From assembly GCA_043744615.1 (NCBI GenBank), contig JAYTUJ010000030.1, positions 4,400 to 68,399 on the forward strand: a stretch of DNA of 64,000 bases, given 5' to 3'. Under the pieces are notes generated by a model. That model was not told where the DNA came from. It saw only the letters and a program-made list of their open reading frames with translations, and ran no database searches. Positions 17,869 to 25,380 of this stretch are shown piece after piece. The position numbers were made by a program, and so were the translations under genes. The stretch comes from JAYTUJ01 sp043744615. Its GTDB lineage: Bacteria; Patescibacteriota; Minisyncoccia; Phycocordibacterales; CAIRYW01. The stretch's first letter is position 1, and each line of letters begins with the position of its first letter.

Positions 17869-18631
17869 AATATCTTGGAATGTTAATGGAATAAGAGCTT
17901 GGCACAAAAAAGAAGCCTATAAAGAGGTTTTTAAGCTAAAACCAGATATTCTTTGCCTGCAAGAGATAAAAGCTGAAGAATCTCAGATTCCACAGGATGT
18001 TTCATGTGTAACAGGCTACACAAGTATTTTTGAGTCTTCTAAAGCAAAGAAGGGTTATAGCGGTGTCGCTGTTTATACAAAGGATAAACCTGTTACACAT
18101 GAAACAAAGCTAGGTGTTTCCGAATTAGATCAAGAAGGAAGGGTCATTGTGGCTATTTTTGAAAAGATAGTTCTACTTAACTGCTATTTCCCAAATGGTG
18201 GTGGAGGCCCAGAAAGATTAGAGTATAAACTCAAATACTACGATCAGTTTTTAAAAGTTATCGAAAAGTATCGAAAAGACGGTTACGGAGTTATTTTTTG
18301 TGGAGATATAAATACTGCTCATAAAGAGGTTGATCTTGCTCGCCCAAAAGAGAATGAAAAAAATACAGGTTTCTTGCCAATCGAACGTGCTTGGATAGAT
18401 AAACTAGTTAGTTTAGGCTACGTCGATACTTTTAGACATGTTAATCGTGAAACAAAAGATGCCTATAGCTACTGGGATATGAAAACTTTTGCTCGACAAA
18501 GGAATGTTGGGTGGAGGATAGACTATTTTTTTGTGAGCCCAGACCTTGTTGATAAGATAAAAGACGCGTATATATTGTCTGATATACAAGGTTCAGATCA
18601 TTGTCCTATAGTACTTGAAATCGATTTATAG
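17861..18631 (+). CDS. xth: Exodeoxyribonuclease III / AP endonuclease
   Basis: The product from 17861 is 256 residues and opens MKLISWNVNGIRAWHKK, the family start. Catalytic signatures follow: LCLQEIKA (metal-binding Glu), YSGVAVYT, FCGDINTAHKEVDLARP, and the C-terminal SDHCPIVLEI with the catalytic Asp-His. It cuts the DNA backbone at abasic sites in base excision repair. An ATG three codons upstream (17852) is possible. The gene lies 34 bases after xer, and four parS-like sites fall on or within it. Confidence 0.92.
   Translation: MKLISWNVNGIRAWHKKEAYKEVFKLKPDILCLQEIKAEESQIPQDVSCVTGYTSIFESSKAKKGYSGVAVYTKDKPVTHETKLGVSELDQEGRVIVAIFEKIVLLNCYFPNGGGGPERLEYKLKYYDQFLKVIEKYRKDGYGVIFCGDINTAHKEVDLARPKENEKNTGFLPIERAWIDKLVSLGYVDTFRHVNRETKDAYSYWDMKTFARQRNVGWRIDYFFVSPDLVDKIKDAYILSDIQGSDHCPIVLEIDL
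17998..18013 (+). other. parS-like site 5
   Basis: TGTTTCATGTGTAACA, 14 of 16 positions. It is the exact reverse complement of site 6. Confidence 0.5.
18091..18106 (+). other. parS-like site 6
   Basis: TGTTACACATGAAACA, 14 of 16 positions, inside the AP endonuclease gene. Confidence 0.5.
18439..18454 (+). other. parS-like site 7
   Basis: TGTTAATCGTGAAACA, 13 of 16 positions, inside the AP endonuclease gene. Confidence 0.4.
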
Positions 18632-18633
18632 CC

Positions 18634-20097
18634 TTATTTAACAAAGTGTTTTTTGTTTATTGACTCAACAGCTTTCTTGTTCTCTTCTTCGATTATTTTT
18701 CTTCCTTCTTGTCCTTTTAAAAATAGTTCCACATCACTTAAGGTATCTAATTCTTTTACTCGCAGTGTGAGTAGTTCAACAGTATTCATCTTAGGATCTT
18801 CTATAACTTCATAGAATAAAGCATACAGTATATGACCAATTCGAGGTCCTGCTTTTGAATTTGTTATTTCTATTATATTACCCCCATTCAGTTTTAAGCT
18901 TGTCACGGATACAGGATCACGCATGACCTCATCAATCATAGCCTTGTATTTACGAAGTCTATAAGGATCTTCTTTTGGTCTTCCTGTACCAATACGATCA
19001 CACATTCGAAGGTTAGTAAGCTTTTCTATGTTTTCTTTTCCAACATTAGCAACAATTCTTCGAACAGCCGAAAGGGTAATATTCTCAGTATCACTAAAAA
19101 ACATGTGCCAACGGATAAGTTTACAAACAGTTTCAATTAATCTTTTAGGGAATTTTAATCTTTCTAATATAATTTTAGCCATTCGACTTCCCACAACTTC
19201 GTGGTTATAAAAGGTCCATTCCTTCTTTTCTTTTGAAAACTCACGAGTTTTTGGTTTTCCTACGTCGTGTAATAAAGCAGATATTCTTATTTCAAAATCC
19301 CATTTTTTATCAGCGGCATGTTGTAGGCTTCGTAAAAGATGTTCAAAAACATCAAAAGAGTGAGCTTGATTTTGTTCACAACCAACACCTTCTAGTAATT
19401 CGGGGATAATATAGCCTAAAAGATTGAGTTTTTGAGCAAAAACAATACCTTGCATTGGTTTATCTGAATTTAAGATACGGATAAGTTCATCTCGTATTCT
19501 TTCAAAAGCGATGTTTTTGAGCAGTGCGCTATCGTTAAAAATAGACAACGCCGTCTCACTACTTATTGTAAAGTCTAATTCTGACGCGAGACGAATAGCT
19601 CGTAACATACGTAAGCCATCTTCTTTAAATCGTTGATCAGGGTCGCCAACAGCCTTTATAAGCTTTAATTCTAAGTCTTTTCTTCCGTTAAAAGGATCTA
19701 TAATTAAATCTGCCGAAGAGTCGTAGGCTATGGCGTTTATCGTAAAGTCTCTTCTTTGAAGGTCTTCGTCAATTTTTTCACTAAACTCTACATTGTCAGG
19801 GTGTCTGTTATCAGAATAAGCAGACTCTTTTCGATAAGGTGTCACTTCAACTATTTTTAAGCTCGGTTCTTCACATTCTTCGTTAACAACACCGACTGTC
19901 CCAAAGGTGTTTTCATAAAATGTCTTTGGAAATAAGGCTATAATCTGGTCAGGGGTGGCATTAGTAGTTACATCCCAGTCTTTTGGAGTTCTACCTAAAA
20001 TAAGGTCTCTTACACATCCTCCTACTAAAAAAGCCTCGAAATTAGCATTTTTTAGTGTATTTGTTACATGTGAAACCTCTTTTGGTATGTTAAACAC
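18634..20097 (-). CDS. cca: CCA-adding enzyme / tRNA nucleotidyltransferase with HD domain
   Basis: The product has 487 residues and starts at GTG. The polymerase-beta-like core carries FLVGGCVRDLILGRTPKDWD with the catalytic Asp-x-Asp, followed by RRDFTINAIAYD and GLRMLRAIRLA. A central HD domain (LLHDVGKPKTR) and a helical C-terminus follow. It adds or repairs the 3' CCA of tRNAs, which is needed here because two of the four tRNA genes in the window do not encode CCA. A TACAAT box lies 6 bases before the GTG, supporting this start. A parS-like site lies in its first codons. Confidence 0.9.
   Translation of the reverse strand: MFNIPKEVSHVTNTLKNANFEAFLVGGCVRDLILGRTPKDWDVTTNATPDQIIALFPKTFYENTFGTVGVVNEECEEPSLKIVEVTPYRKESAYSDNRHPDNVEFSEKIDEDLQRRDFTINAIAYDSSADLIIDPFNGRKDLELKLIKAVGDPDQRFKEDGLRMLRAIRLASELDFTISSETALSIFNDSALLKNIAFERIRDELIRILNSDKPMQGIVFAQKLNLLGYIIPELLEGVGCEQNQAHSFDVFEHLLRSLQHAADKKWDFEIRISALLHDVGKPKTREFSKEKKEWTFYNHEVVGSRMAKIILERLKFPKRLIETVCKLIRWHMFFSDTENITLSAVRRIVANVGKENIEKLTNLRMCDRIGTGRPKEDPYRLRKYKAMIDEVMRDPVSVTSLKLNGGNIIEITNSKAGPRIGHILYALFYEVIEDPKMNTVELLTLRVKELDTLSDVELFLKGQEGRKIIEEENKKAVESINKKHFVK
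20062..20077 (+). other. parS-like site 8
   Basis: TGTTACATGTGAAACC, 13 of 16 positions, near the 5' end of cca. Confidence 0.4.
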
Positions 20098-20103
20098 TGT
20101 TAT

Positions 20104-20109
20104 ATTGTA
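20104..20109 (-). promoter_or_regulatory. -10 box of cca
   Basis: TACAAT on the minus strand ends 6 bases before the GTG start at 20097, implying a leaderless transcript with a GTG start. Confidence 0.45.
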
Positions 20110-20176
20110 GTATACATGAAAAGAATATGCTATAATTTCTTGAGCCTTATAAAATAGGCTTTAAAGTAGGTTTTAT

Positions 20177-20251
20177 GCTCTTGTGGTGAAATGGATATCA
20201 CAACGGTCTTCGGAACCGTTATTGTGGGTTCGAATCCTGCCAGGAGCACCA
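20177..20251 (+). tRNA. tRNA-Arg (TCG anticodon)
   Basis: Acceptor GCTCTTG pairs with CAGGAGC (one G-T). The anticodon stem ACGGT/ACCGT encloses the loop CTTCGGA with anticodon TCG. The T arm is GTGGG-TTCGAAT-CCTGC. CCA is encoded. This tRNA reads CGA, the dominant arginine codon of the highly expressed genes here. Confidence 0.95.
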
Positions 20252-20288
20252 TTTTTTAAAAACATCTGTGATACCAATGTTTTTTAAT

Positions 20289-20359
20289 GCGGGTATGGTT
20301 TAGTGGTAGAATACGTCCTTGCCAAGGATGAGACGAGAGTTCGATTCTCTCTACCCGCA
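20289..20359 (+). tRNA. tRNA-Gly (GCC anticodon)
   Basis: Acceptor GCGGGTA pairs with TACCCGC. The anticodon loop TTGCCAA sits in the stem TCCT/AGGA. The T arm carries TTCGATT. CCA is not encoded (CAC follows the discriminator base). Confidence 0.95.
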
Positions 20360-20441
20360 CACGCTAGTAAGATAGACCGAGAAGGCTGAAAGTTGATAAA
20401 TTACTACTCAAACCTCTTAAAATAAGTTAACATTGAGTTAT

Positions 20442-21302
20442 ATGAAAAATAAACAAAAAGGCTTCGTCGTTCCCTTGATTTTGGTAATTGTTGCGATGAT
20501 TGCCGTAGGCGGAGGAGTATATTTGTATCAAGAAAATAAAGTACCTGAAAATATAGAGCTTGATAAAATGTCCACAACTACTTCAGTTTCAGATGAAAAC
20601 AAAGATAAAAAGACAGAAGAAGAAACTCTAAAAAAAGAAGTTGCCCAAGTACAAAAATGTGAATTAGTAGTCACTTCTCTTACCGCTAATTCAAAGGTCT
20701 CTTTTCCTTTGAATGTAAGAGGAACAATTGATAATAGAGCTGCGGGTTGTTCTTGGCAGATGTTTGAAGGACAGGCAGGTACCGCCCAATTATTCTTCAA
20801 TTATGAAAATAAAGGTTGGAAACCTATTGGAGTTTCAGTACCTATAAAAGTCGCTGATTGGGCAGCAAAAACGACTTCTTTTGAGGTTGTTCTTAATTTT
20901 AATAATGAAGGTATAGGGATTCCCTCTGGTACTCCTATGAAAATAGTCTTTACTGCGGAAAATGCAGCAGCGATTGAACCTAGTAAAAAACTTGAGTTAC
21001 CTATTACTTTAGATCTAAATACAAGCACTGGCCAAACTGGAAGTGTAAAAATCATGTTATCGGACGGAGACTTATATGACAGCTCATTAACTATTCCTGC
21101 TCAGGTAACACTAGAAGATAAGAGTAATAAAGGAAGAGTTTATTCTGCACATTCCTCAAACGGTATTGCTGTTTTTAATGATATTTTAGCTGGATCTTAC
21201 ATGGTCCACATAGCAGCTTCTGGCTTTAAAGATGTGTACACTGATCTTGCGATAAAGTCGGGAGATAATGGTTTTGGCCTCTCAGTCGCGCTACATAAAT
21301 AA
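20442..21302 (+). CDS. Membrane-anchored protein with Gmad2-like and carboxypeptidase-regulatory-like domains
   Basis: The product is 286 residues from the ATG at 20442; a TTG at 20433 is in frame upstream. It has one N-terminal anchor (residues 7-26, GFVVPLILVIVAMIAVGGG) and then an acidic linker. A beta-rich domain follows at about 70-185 (VVTSLTANSKVSFPLNVRG) that resembles the Gmad2 immunoglobulin-like domain. The C-terminal region (about 200-286; IAVFNDILAGSYMVHIAASG) looks like a carboxypeptidase-regulatory-like beta sandwich. It should face the outside. The domain assignments are by pattern only. It lies after the two tRNA genes. Confidence 0.65.
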   Translation: MKNKQKGFVVPLILVIVAMIAVGGGVYLYQENKVPENIELDKMSTTTSVSDENKDKKTEEETLKKEVAQVQKCELVVTSLTANSKVSFPLNVRGTIDNRAAGCSWQMFEGQAGTAQLFFNYENKGWKPIGVSVPIKVADWAAKTTSFEVVLNFNNEGIGIPSGTPMKIVFTAENAAAIEPSKKLELPITLDLNTSTGQTGSVKIMLSDGDLYDSSLTIPAQVTLEDKSNKGRVYSAHSSNGIAVFNDILAGSYMVHIAASGFKDVYTDLAIKSGDNGFGLSVALHK

Positions 21303-21627
21303 TTGCTTGACATCACCCCCCCCCTCAAAAAAAATCTAGCTATATTCCCGAATGAGTAATAAGGCAACTATTGAAATCATAGCTTCATCTTGGAAGCAAG
21401 GATAATTAGAGGTTTCAGGTTTAATATTTTGAAACTACCCAAAGAACCCTTGTGGGTCTCTTACCTAACACCGAGACCTTGAGCGGCACAGAAATAGTGT
21501 CAAAATGACCTTTAAACTGTGGATAAACATGTGAATTGTGTGTAAAAGACAGTCTTTTTAGACTTTTTGACGAACTTTTTACCTTATTTTGATTCATATT
21601 TTATCGGACAGGTATATATTTTAATAT
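21303..21627. other. 325-bp gene-free spacer with stem-loops and a C9 tract
   Basis: No ORF is supported here. A run of nine C lies at about 21316-21324. Three stems follow in series: GTTTCA/TGAAAC, ACCCA/TGGGT and GGTCTC/GAGACC, between about 21410 and 21482. Two DnaA-box-like sites lie near the right end, in front of an AT-rich stretch. It could encode a small structured RNA or be part of an origin region. I saw no tmRNA, RNase P or SRP RNA signature. Confidence 0.4.
21518..21547. other. Two DnaA-box-like sites
   Basis: TGTGGATAA (21518-21526) is the exact complement of the classic DnaA box TTATCCACA. TGTGTAAAA (21539-21547) fits the relaxed form. Both have the same orientation, 12 bases apart. 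Confidence 0.4.
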
Positions 21628-21984
21628 GTGAGACATATTAAAATAGGACTTTTAGGTGAACATTTAGCTTGTAAAAAGCTTGTTTCTTTAGGTCATAGTA
21701 TTGTCCAAAGAAACTTTAGGACTCGCTTTGGTGAATTAGACATAATTACTCGAAAGGGTAAAAAAGTCTTTTTTATTGAAGTTAAAACAGAGTCTTCAAA
21801 GAATAGGGGACAGATAACTTTTTCTGATAGAATATCAACAATAAAACTGATTCGTCTAAAAAAGACATCTGATATATTTTTATATAATCATCCCGATGTG
21901 TTGTTTGAACATGTTGCATGTTTTGTTAGCCTTGATTTGTTTCGTAAAAAAGTATCTTTTCTTATAATGAGGAATATTTTATAG
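21628..21984 (+). CDS. YraN/UPF0102 family predicted nuclease
   Basis: The product is 118 residues with the family pattern: LGEHLACKKLVSLGHSI, then RTRFGELDIITRKGKKVFFIEVKT. The Asp and the ExK pair are the expected catalytic residues of the PD-(D/E)xK fold. YraN-type proteins resemble Holliday junction resolvases, but their role is unsettled. The start is GTG at 21628; the overlapping ATG at 21626 runs straight into TGA. The tRNA-Pro gene follows within 40 bases. Confidence 0.85.
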   Translation: MRHIKIGLLGEHLACKKLVSLGHSIVQRNFRTRFGELDIITRKGKKVFFIEVKTESSKNRGQITFSDRISTIKLIRLKKTSDIFLYNHPDVLFEHVACFVSLDLFRKKVSFLIMRNIL

Positions 21985-22020
21985 ATTTGTTATAACTTTA
22001 TGCTATACTGTCTTTCATAT

Positions 22021-22093
22021 CGGGGCGTAGTGTAACGGCTAACATTCCTGTTTTGGGAACAGGCGACTCAGGGTTCGAATCCCTGCGCCCCGA
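22021..22093 (+). tRNA. tRNA-Pro (TGG anticodon)
   Basis: Acceptor CGGGGCG pairs with CGCCCCG, the unusual C1-G72 pair typical of bacterial tRNA-Pro. The anticodon loop TTTTGGG sits in the stem CCTGT/ACAGG. The T loop is TTCGAAT. CCA is not encoded. Confidence 0.95.
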
Positions 22094-22101
22094 CAAATAA
22101 A

Positions 22102-23157
22102 ATGATTTCTCGAATTGTAACTCATTTACGGCCTCATGCCGATGAATTAGTGGCTCTTATGCTTCTTCGTACCTTTAAACAAGGCGAAGAATTTTTTCCT
22201 GGTATTATGCAAGCAAAATTAGAATATATGGCCACTGGTCTTATTTCAGAAGGAAAGACGACTTTAGATTTTCCCGACACCGTTTTTCTTGGTTGTGGTG
22301 GTGGGATTTTTGACGAACATTCGACTTTTAAGACAGATCACAAGATTGGTTCTTGTTGTACGACTCTTGTTGCTGAAAAACTTGGAGTTCTCAAAGAAAA
22401 AGGACTCGAACGAATTTTGTTTCAGGTTTTACGAGAAGACGAGGTTGGTGCTAAGGTAAAACATGAAATTCCTTCAATAATTAAGCTTTTGCATAATAAG
22501 TATCCAAATGAACCTGAAAAAGTTGCTACGTGGACGGTAGAGGCTTACGAAGCTGTTTATAAGCATGATCTTTTAAATAAAATTTATGTTCAAGAACCAA
22601 TAACTTTTGAGCATGTATTCTCTATTTTACAAAAGCAAAACTCGGCAAAAGCGATAGAATGGAAATCAATAGGGGACGGAGCGATAGATTATCAAAATCA
22701 ACGTTTTCAAGAGGCAGGAATATATTTTAATACTCACGCACAAATAGAAAATTTGAATATACCAGAGATAGGGAACATAAAGATTGCCTCGATTATTACC
22801 GATAATGAAGAAACAAATAGAGCGGCTCGTTTTAAAGGTGTTTCGGTTCTTATACAATTTAATACTCGTGGTAATTGTGCAATTTTTACTGATTATAAGA
22901 AAAAACTTGATTTAACAAATACATTTGTTATGTTACGTCTAGCAGAACAATCGTATCGAGGCTCTGTTGAGATAAAAGACACTCATCTGTTATCAAAGGA
23001 AGGTTTCACAGAGGGTATCCCTTATTGGTTTTTATTTCATACTCGTCAAATGGGTTTTAATGGAAGTCTTACTACATCAGATATTCCTCCAACAATGATT
23101 CCACACGAAAAAATTATTAATATTGTAAAACAAGGGCTTTTAACAAAATTTCAGTAA
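22102..23157 (+). CDS. MYG1-like predicted metal-dependent hydrolase
   Basis: The product has 351 residues. The N-terminus has HLRPHADELVALMLLRTF, and residues 68-90 contain GCGGGIFDEHSTFKTDHK. This His-Asp then Asp-His/Asp-His pattern resembles the MYG1 (UPF0160) family, related to DHH phosphoesterases; known MYG1 is a 3'-to-5' RNA exonuclease. The C-terminal half has no signature I recognise. The gene starts 9 bases after tRNA-Pro and is followed 14 bases later by the RNHCP gene. The family call is moderate. Confidence 0.5.
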   Translation: MISRIVTHLRPHADELVALMLLRTFKQGEEFFPGIMQAKLEYMATGLISEGKTTLDFPDTVFLGCGGGIFDEHSTFKTDHKIGSCCTTLVAEKLGVLKEKGLERILFQVLREDEVGAKVKHEIPSIIKLLHNKYPNEPEKVATWTVEAYEAVYKHDLLNKIYVQEPITFEHVFSILQKQNSAKAIEWKSIGDGAIDYQNQRFQEAGIYFNTHAQIENLNIPEIGNIKIASIITDNEETNRAARFKGVSVLIQFNTRGNCAIFTDYKKKLDLTNTFVMLRLAEQSYRGSVEIKDTHLLSKEGFTEGIPYWFLFHTRQMGFNGSLTTSDIPPTMIPHEKIINIVKQGLLTKFQ

Positions 23158-23171
23158 TAAAGTATAAATAC

Positions 23172-23498
23172 ATGTCTAAATTATTTAAGAAAAACAAAGA
23201 AGATTTTATTTGTGAAAAAGAAGATTGCAAAAAAGTTGTAAAAGGTAATGGTTATACGAATCACTGCCCGCAGTGTCTATGGAGTAAGCATGTTGATATT
23301 AATCCAGGGGATAGAGAAGCAACTTGTGGGGCTATGATGAAACCTGTTGATGGGGGTTCTGGAAAAAATAATTTTTATGTCATTCAACAATGTATTATTT
23401 GTGGACATCAAAAAAGAAACGAAACTTCACCTGAAGATAATTTTGACGTACTGACAAAAGTGATTGAAGAAAAAAATAAAAAATTACTTTCTCGTTAA
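23172..23498 (+). CDS. RNHCP domain zinc-ribbon-like protein
   Basis: The product is 108 residues. It contains NHCPQCLWSKHVDINPGDRE, the RNHCP family core, with upstream Cys pairs (FICEKEDCKK) and a downstream QQCIICGHQKRNE. The Cys spacing suggests zinc binding. The molecular function of RNHCP proteins is not established. It ends two bases before the end of the convergent protease gene. Confidence 0.85.
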   Translation: MSKLFKKNKEDFICEKEDCKKVVKGNGYTNHCPQCLWSKHVDINPGDREATCGAMMKPVDGGSGKNNFYVIQQCIICGHQKRNETSPEDNFDVLTKVIEEKNKKLLSR

Positions 23499-23500
23499 GT

Positions 23501-24592
23501 TTAATTTGAAAGAAGAATCTCTGAAAGTTTTTTGAGATTGTTTAATTTGAAATCAGATTCTACACTATCTGCAGAATTAATTAATTCGTAGATTGTTTTT
23601 CCATAAGAGCTTATTAGGTTCTGATTAATATATGAAAGTGCAATCCCTCGAATGTTTTTTAAGCCATTATCAGTAAGCGTTGTTGCTACCATAATGCCAG
23701 TAAGTATTCCTTGTGATGAAAAAATTGCTCCTCCCGATGAACCTTTTTGTGCAAGAGTAGTTGCTTCTGTTGAAATAAGATCTTTTGTATCGTCCCCGTT
23801 TATGCCGTATAAATCAGTAATTGAAGAATTTTCAGAAACAAATTTTAAGTTTTTATCTAATTGATCAGCAGTAATATTTTCTGAAGGATAACCACCTAAT
23901 ATTATTTTTTGACTGATAGAATTTTTTTCTGTTGATATGTCTGAAGAAGTTACGGGATTAACAGTATTGTTTTGAGAAGATGTTTTTAATCTTAAAAATG
24001 CATAGTCATTTGCGCCTGTTCCAACTGAATTTAAACGAGTCAAACTATTAGAATTATTTGCCACCCATGTAGGTGATAAATATATGACATCAGCTTTGTA
24101 AGAGTTTTTTGCTGGTGAACCCGTTCTGATATTGCAAGAATAAGAAGGTGAATTCATATAATCTTCTAATAAGACATATTCGGCAACATGGGCATTTGTT
24201 AATACGATTCCTTTTGAATTAATTACAACGCCACTACCTGTTACCGATTCAATTAAATTACCTTTTGTTATTTTACAATAAATATTAACAACGCTATTTG
24301 TACTAGTCTCAGTTTGCCCCAGACCTTTTAGGTATTCTTCAATTTTCAGTAGACCGTCTTTATTTTCAGTTTCTACTGGTTCTGTCAGAGTTTTGTTTTG
24401 TTTAGTCGCGACAGATGTTTTTGAGGAGATTGCAATTTTTTGTTTTGGTTTTATATTTTCAATATGAACGGGAACTATTTTAGTAGGGGAATGTTGACGT
24501 ACGAGTGTTTCGTTTGTGGTCAATCCAACAAAAGAAATAAAGTTCAATAGAATTCCTAATAAGTTTTTTATAACCACACTAGATTCTTGCAT
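23501..24592 (-). CDS. Membrane-anchored trypsin-like serine protease
   Basis: The product is 363 residues. A hydrophobic N-terminal segment (about 9-25) is followed by a Lys/Thr-rich linker, then a chymotrypsin-fold domain. The triad residues are visible: His in VLTNAHVAEY, Asp in GANDYAFLRL, and Ser in AQKGSSGGAIFSSQGI. It resembles HtrA/DegP-type proteases but has no PDZ domain after the catalytic Ser; only about 75 residues follow. It is probably secreted or anchored and used in surface protein processing or quality control. TGATAAAAT ends 6 bases before the ATG. Confidence 0.85.
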   Translation of the reverse strand: MQESSVVIKNLLGILLNFISFVGLTTNETLVRQHSPTKIVPVHIENIKPKQKIAISSKTSVATKQNKTLTEPVETENKDGLLKIEEYLKGLGQTETSTNSVVNIYCKITKGNLIESVTGSGVVINSKGIVLTNAHVAEYVLLEDYMNSPSYSCNIRTGSPAKNSYKADVIYLSPTWVANNSNSLTRLNSVGTGANDYAFLRLKTSSQNNTVNPVTSSDISTEKNSISQKIILGGYPSENITADQLDKNLKFVSENSSITDLYGINGDDTKDLISTEATTLAQKGSSGGAIFSSQGILTGIMVATTLTDNGLKNIRGIALSYINQNLISSYGKTIYELINSADSVESDFKLNNLKKLSEILLSN

Positions 24593-24598
24593 CTGAGT

Positions 24599-24607
24599 AT
24601 TTTATCA
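24599..24607 (-). promoter_or_regulatory. Extended -10 box of the serine protease gene
   Basis: TGATAAAAT on the minus strand ends 6 bases before the ATG at 24592. Confidence 0.45.
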
Positions 24608-24676
24608 TAATTCATATAGATATAATTAACATTTGTACTTTTTTACGACTTTGCTATAATTCATGTAGATTTTAGA

Positions 24677-24750
24677 GCGGGATTAGTTTAGTGGTAAAAC
24701 AACAGTTTTCCAAACTGTGGTTGGGAGTTCGATTCCCCCATCCCGCACCA
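24677..24750 (+). tRNA. tRNA-Gly (TCC anticodon)
   Basis: Acceptor GCGGGAT pairs with ATCCCGC. The anticodon loop TTTCCAA sits in the stem ACAGT/ACTGT. The T loop is TTCGATT. CCA is encoded. Confidence 0.95.
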
Positions 24751-24759
24751 TTTAAAAAT

Positions 24760-24915
24760 ATGAATACAAACGGACCAGAAAATTTTCCATTAGAAGAACA
24801 AGCACTACCAGAGAGTGTTCCTGAAGCTAAACTTCCTGGGAACTTAAATGAATCTCAAAGAGGAGATCTACAACAAGCTTTAAGGGAACTGATGAACAAT
24901 AGTGATATTACATAA
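24760..24915 (+). CDS. Small acidic hypothetical protein
   Basis: The ORF encodes 51 residues (MNTNGPENFPLEEQA...), acidic and Pro-rich at first, with a helical C-terminus (DLQQALRELMNN). It begins 9 bases after tRNA-Gly and ends directly before a strong terminator, so it is probably translated from the tRNA transcript or a nearby promoter. I recognise no family. The open frame continues upstream into the tRNA, which is not coding. Confidence 0.45.
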   Translation: MNTNGPENFPLEEQALPESVPEAKLPGNLNESQRGDLQQALRELMNNSDIT

Positions 24916-24917
24916 AT

Positions 24918-24945
24918 AAAAACCCCTCATGAATGAGGGGTTTTT
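24918..24945. terminator. Bidirectional rho-independent terminator
   Basis: AAAAACCCCTCAT and ATGAGGGGTTTTT form a 13-bp stem with a 2-base loop. It can end the small plus-strand gene and the minus-strand HU gene. Confidence 0.85.
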
Positions 24946-24969
24946 ATTTTATCCTTTATATAGATATTT

Positions 24970-25245
24970 TTATTTCTTTACTGCGTCTTTAAGAGCTTTA
25001 GCTGCTCGGAATTTAGGAACTTTTGTGGCTGGAACTTTTACACTTTCACCTGTTCGTGGATTTCGTGCTGTCCGTGCTGCTCGAAGTTTTGCTGAGAAAA
25101 TGCCGAGTCCTGCAATTGAAACTTCATCACCTTTCTTGAGTGACTTTGTAATTGTTTCGATGATTGTCTCAACTACTTGTTCTGCTTGCACTTTTGTTCC
25201 TCCGAGTACTTGTTGTACTACTTCTGCGAGTCCTTGTTTGTTCAT
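24970..25245 (-). CDS. HU-type nucleoid DNA-binding protein
   Basis: The product is 91 residues, the normal HU length. It starts MNKQGLAEVVQQVLGGTK, and the DNA-binding arm signature is GLGIFSAKLRAARTARNPRTGE, which includes the conserved Asn-Pro at the arm tip. HU dimers bend and compact DNA. It is followed by a strong bidirectional terminator. Confidence 0.95.
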   Translation of the reverse strand: MNKQGLAEVVQQVLGGTKVQAEQVVETIIETITKSLKKGDEVSIAGLGIFSAKLRAARTARNPRTGESVKVPATKVPKFRAAKALKDAVKK

Positions 25246-25317
25246 TTTTATATTATTAATTTAATAGTTCTAATTTGATTATATGGTATAAGGTTTTTTT
25301 AGCAATAGATATAAAAT

Positions 25318-25348
25318 AAAGTGTGGAAAACTTTGTTTTCCACACTTT
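25318..25348 (-). terminator. Rho-independent terminator after rny
   Basis: AAAGTGTGGAAAA (25318-25330) and TTTTCCACACTTT (25336-25348) form a perfect 13-bp stem with a 5-base loop. On the minus strand it is followed by TATTTTAT. Confidence 0.8.
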
Positions 25349-25380
25349 ATAACATAAATTTATATTGATGCTATCTAAAA

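Noticed and set aside
21303..21627. tmRNA, RNase P RNA or SRP RNA in the spacer
   Set aside because: None of the conserved cores is present: no tRNA-like ends with a tag frame, no GAGGAAAGTCC-type core and no GGAAGGAAGCAG-type SRP tetraloop region.
23501..24592. Calling the serine protease DegP/HtrA
   Set aside because: The triad is right, but there is no PDZ domain and the space after the active-site Ser is too short, so only the trypsin-like family is claimed.
24691..24759. Coding sequence starting inside tRNA-Gly
   Set aside because: The open frame overlaps a fully formed tRNA. The ATG at 24760 after the tRNA is the sensible start of the 51-residue ORF.
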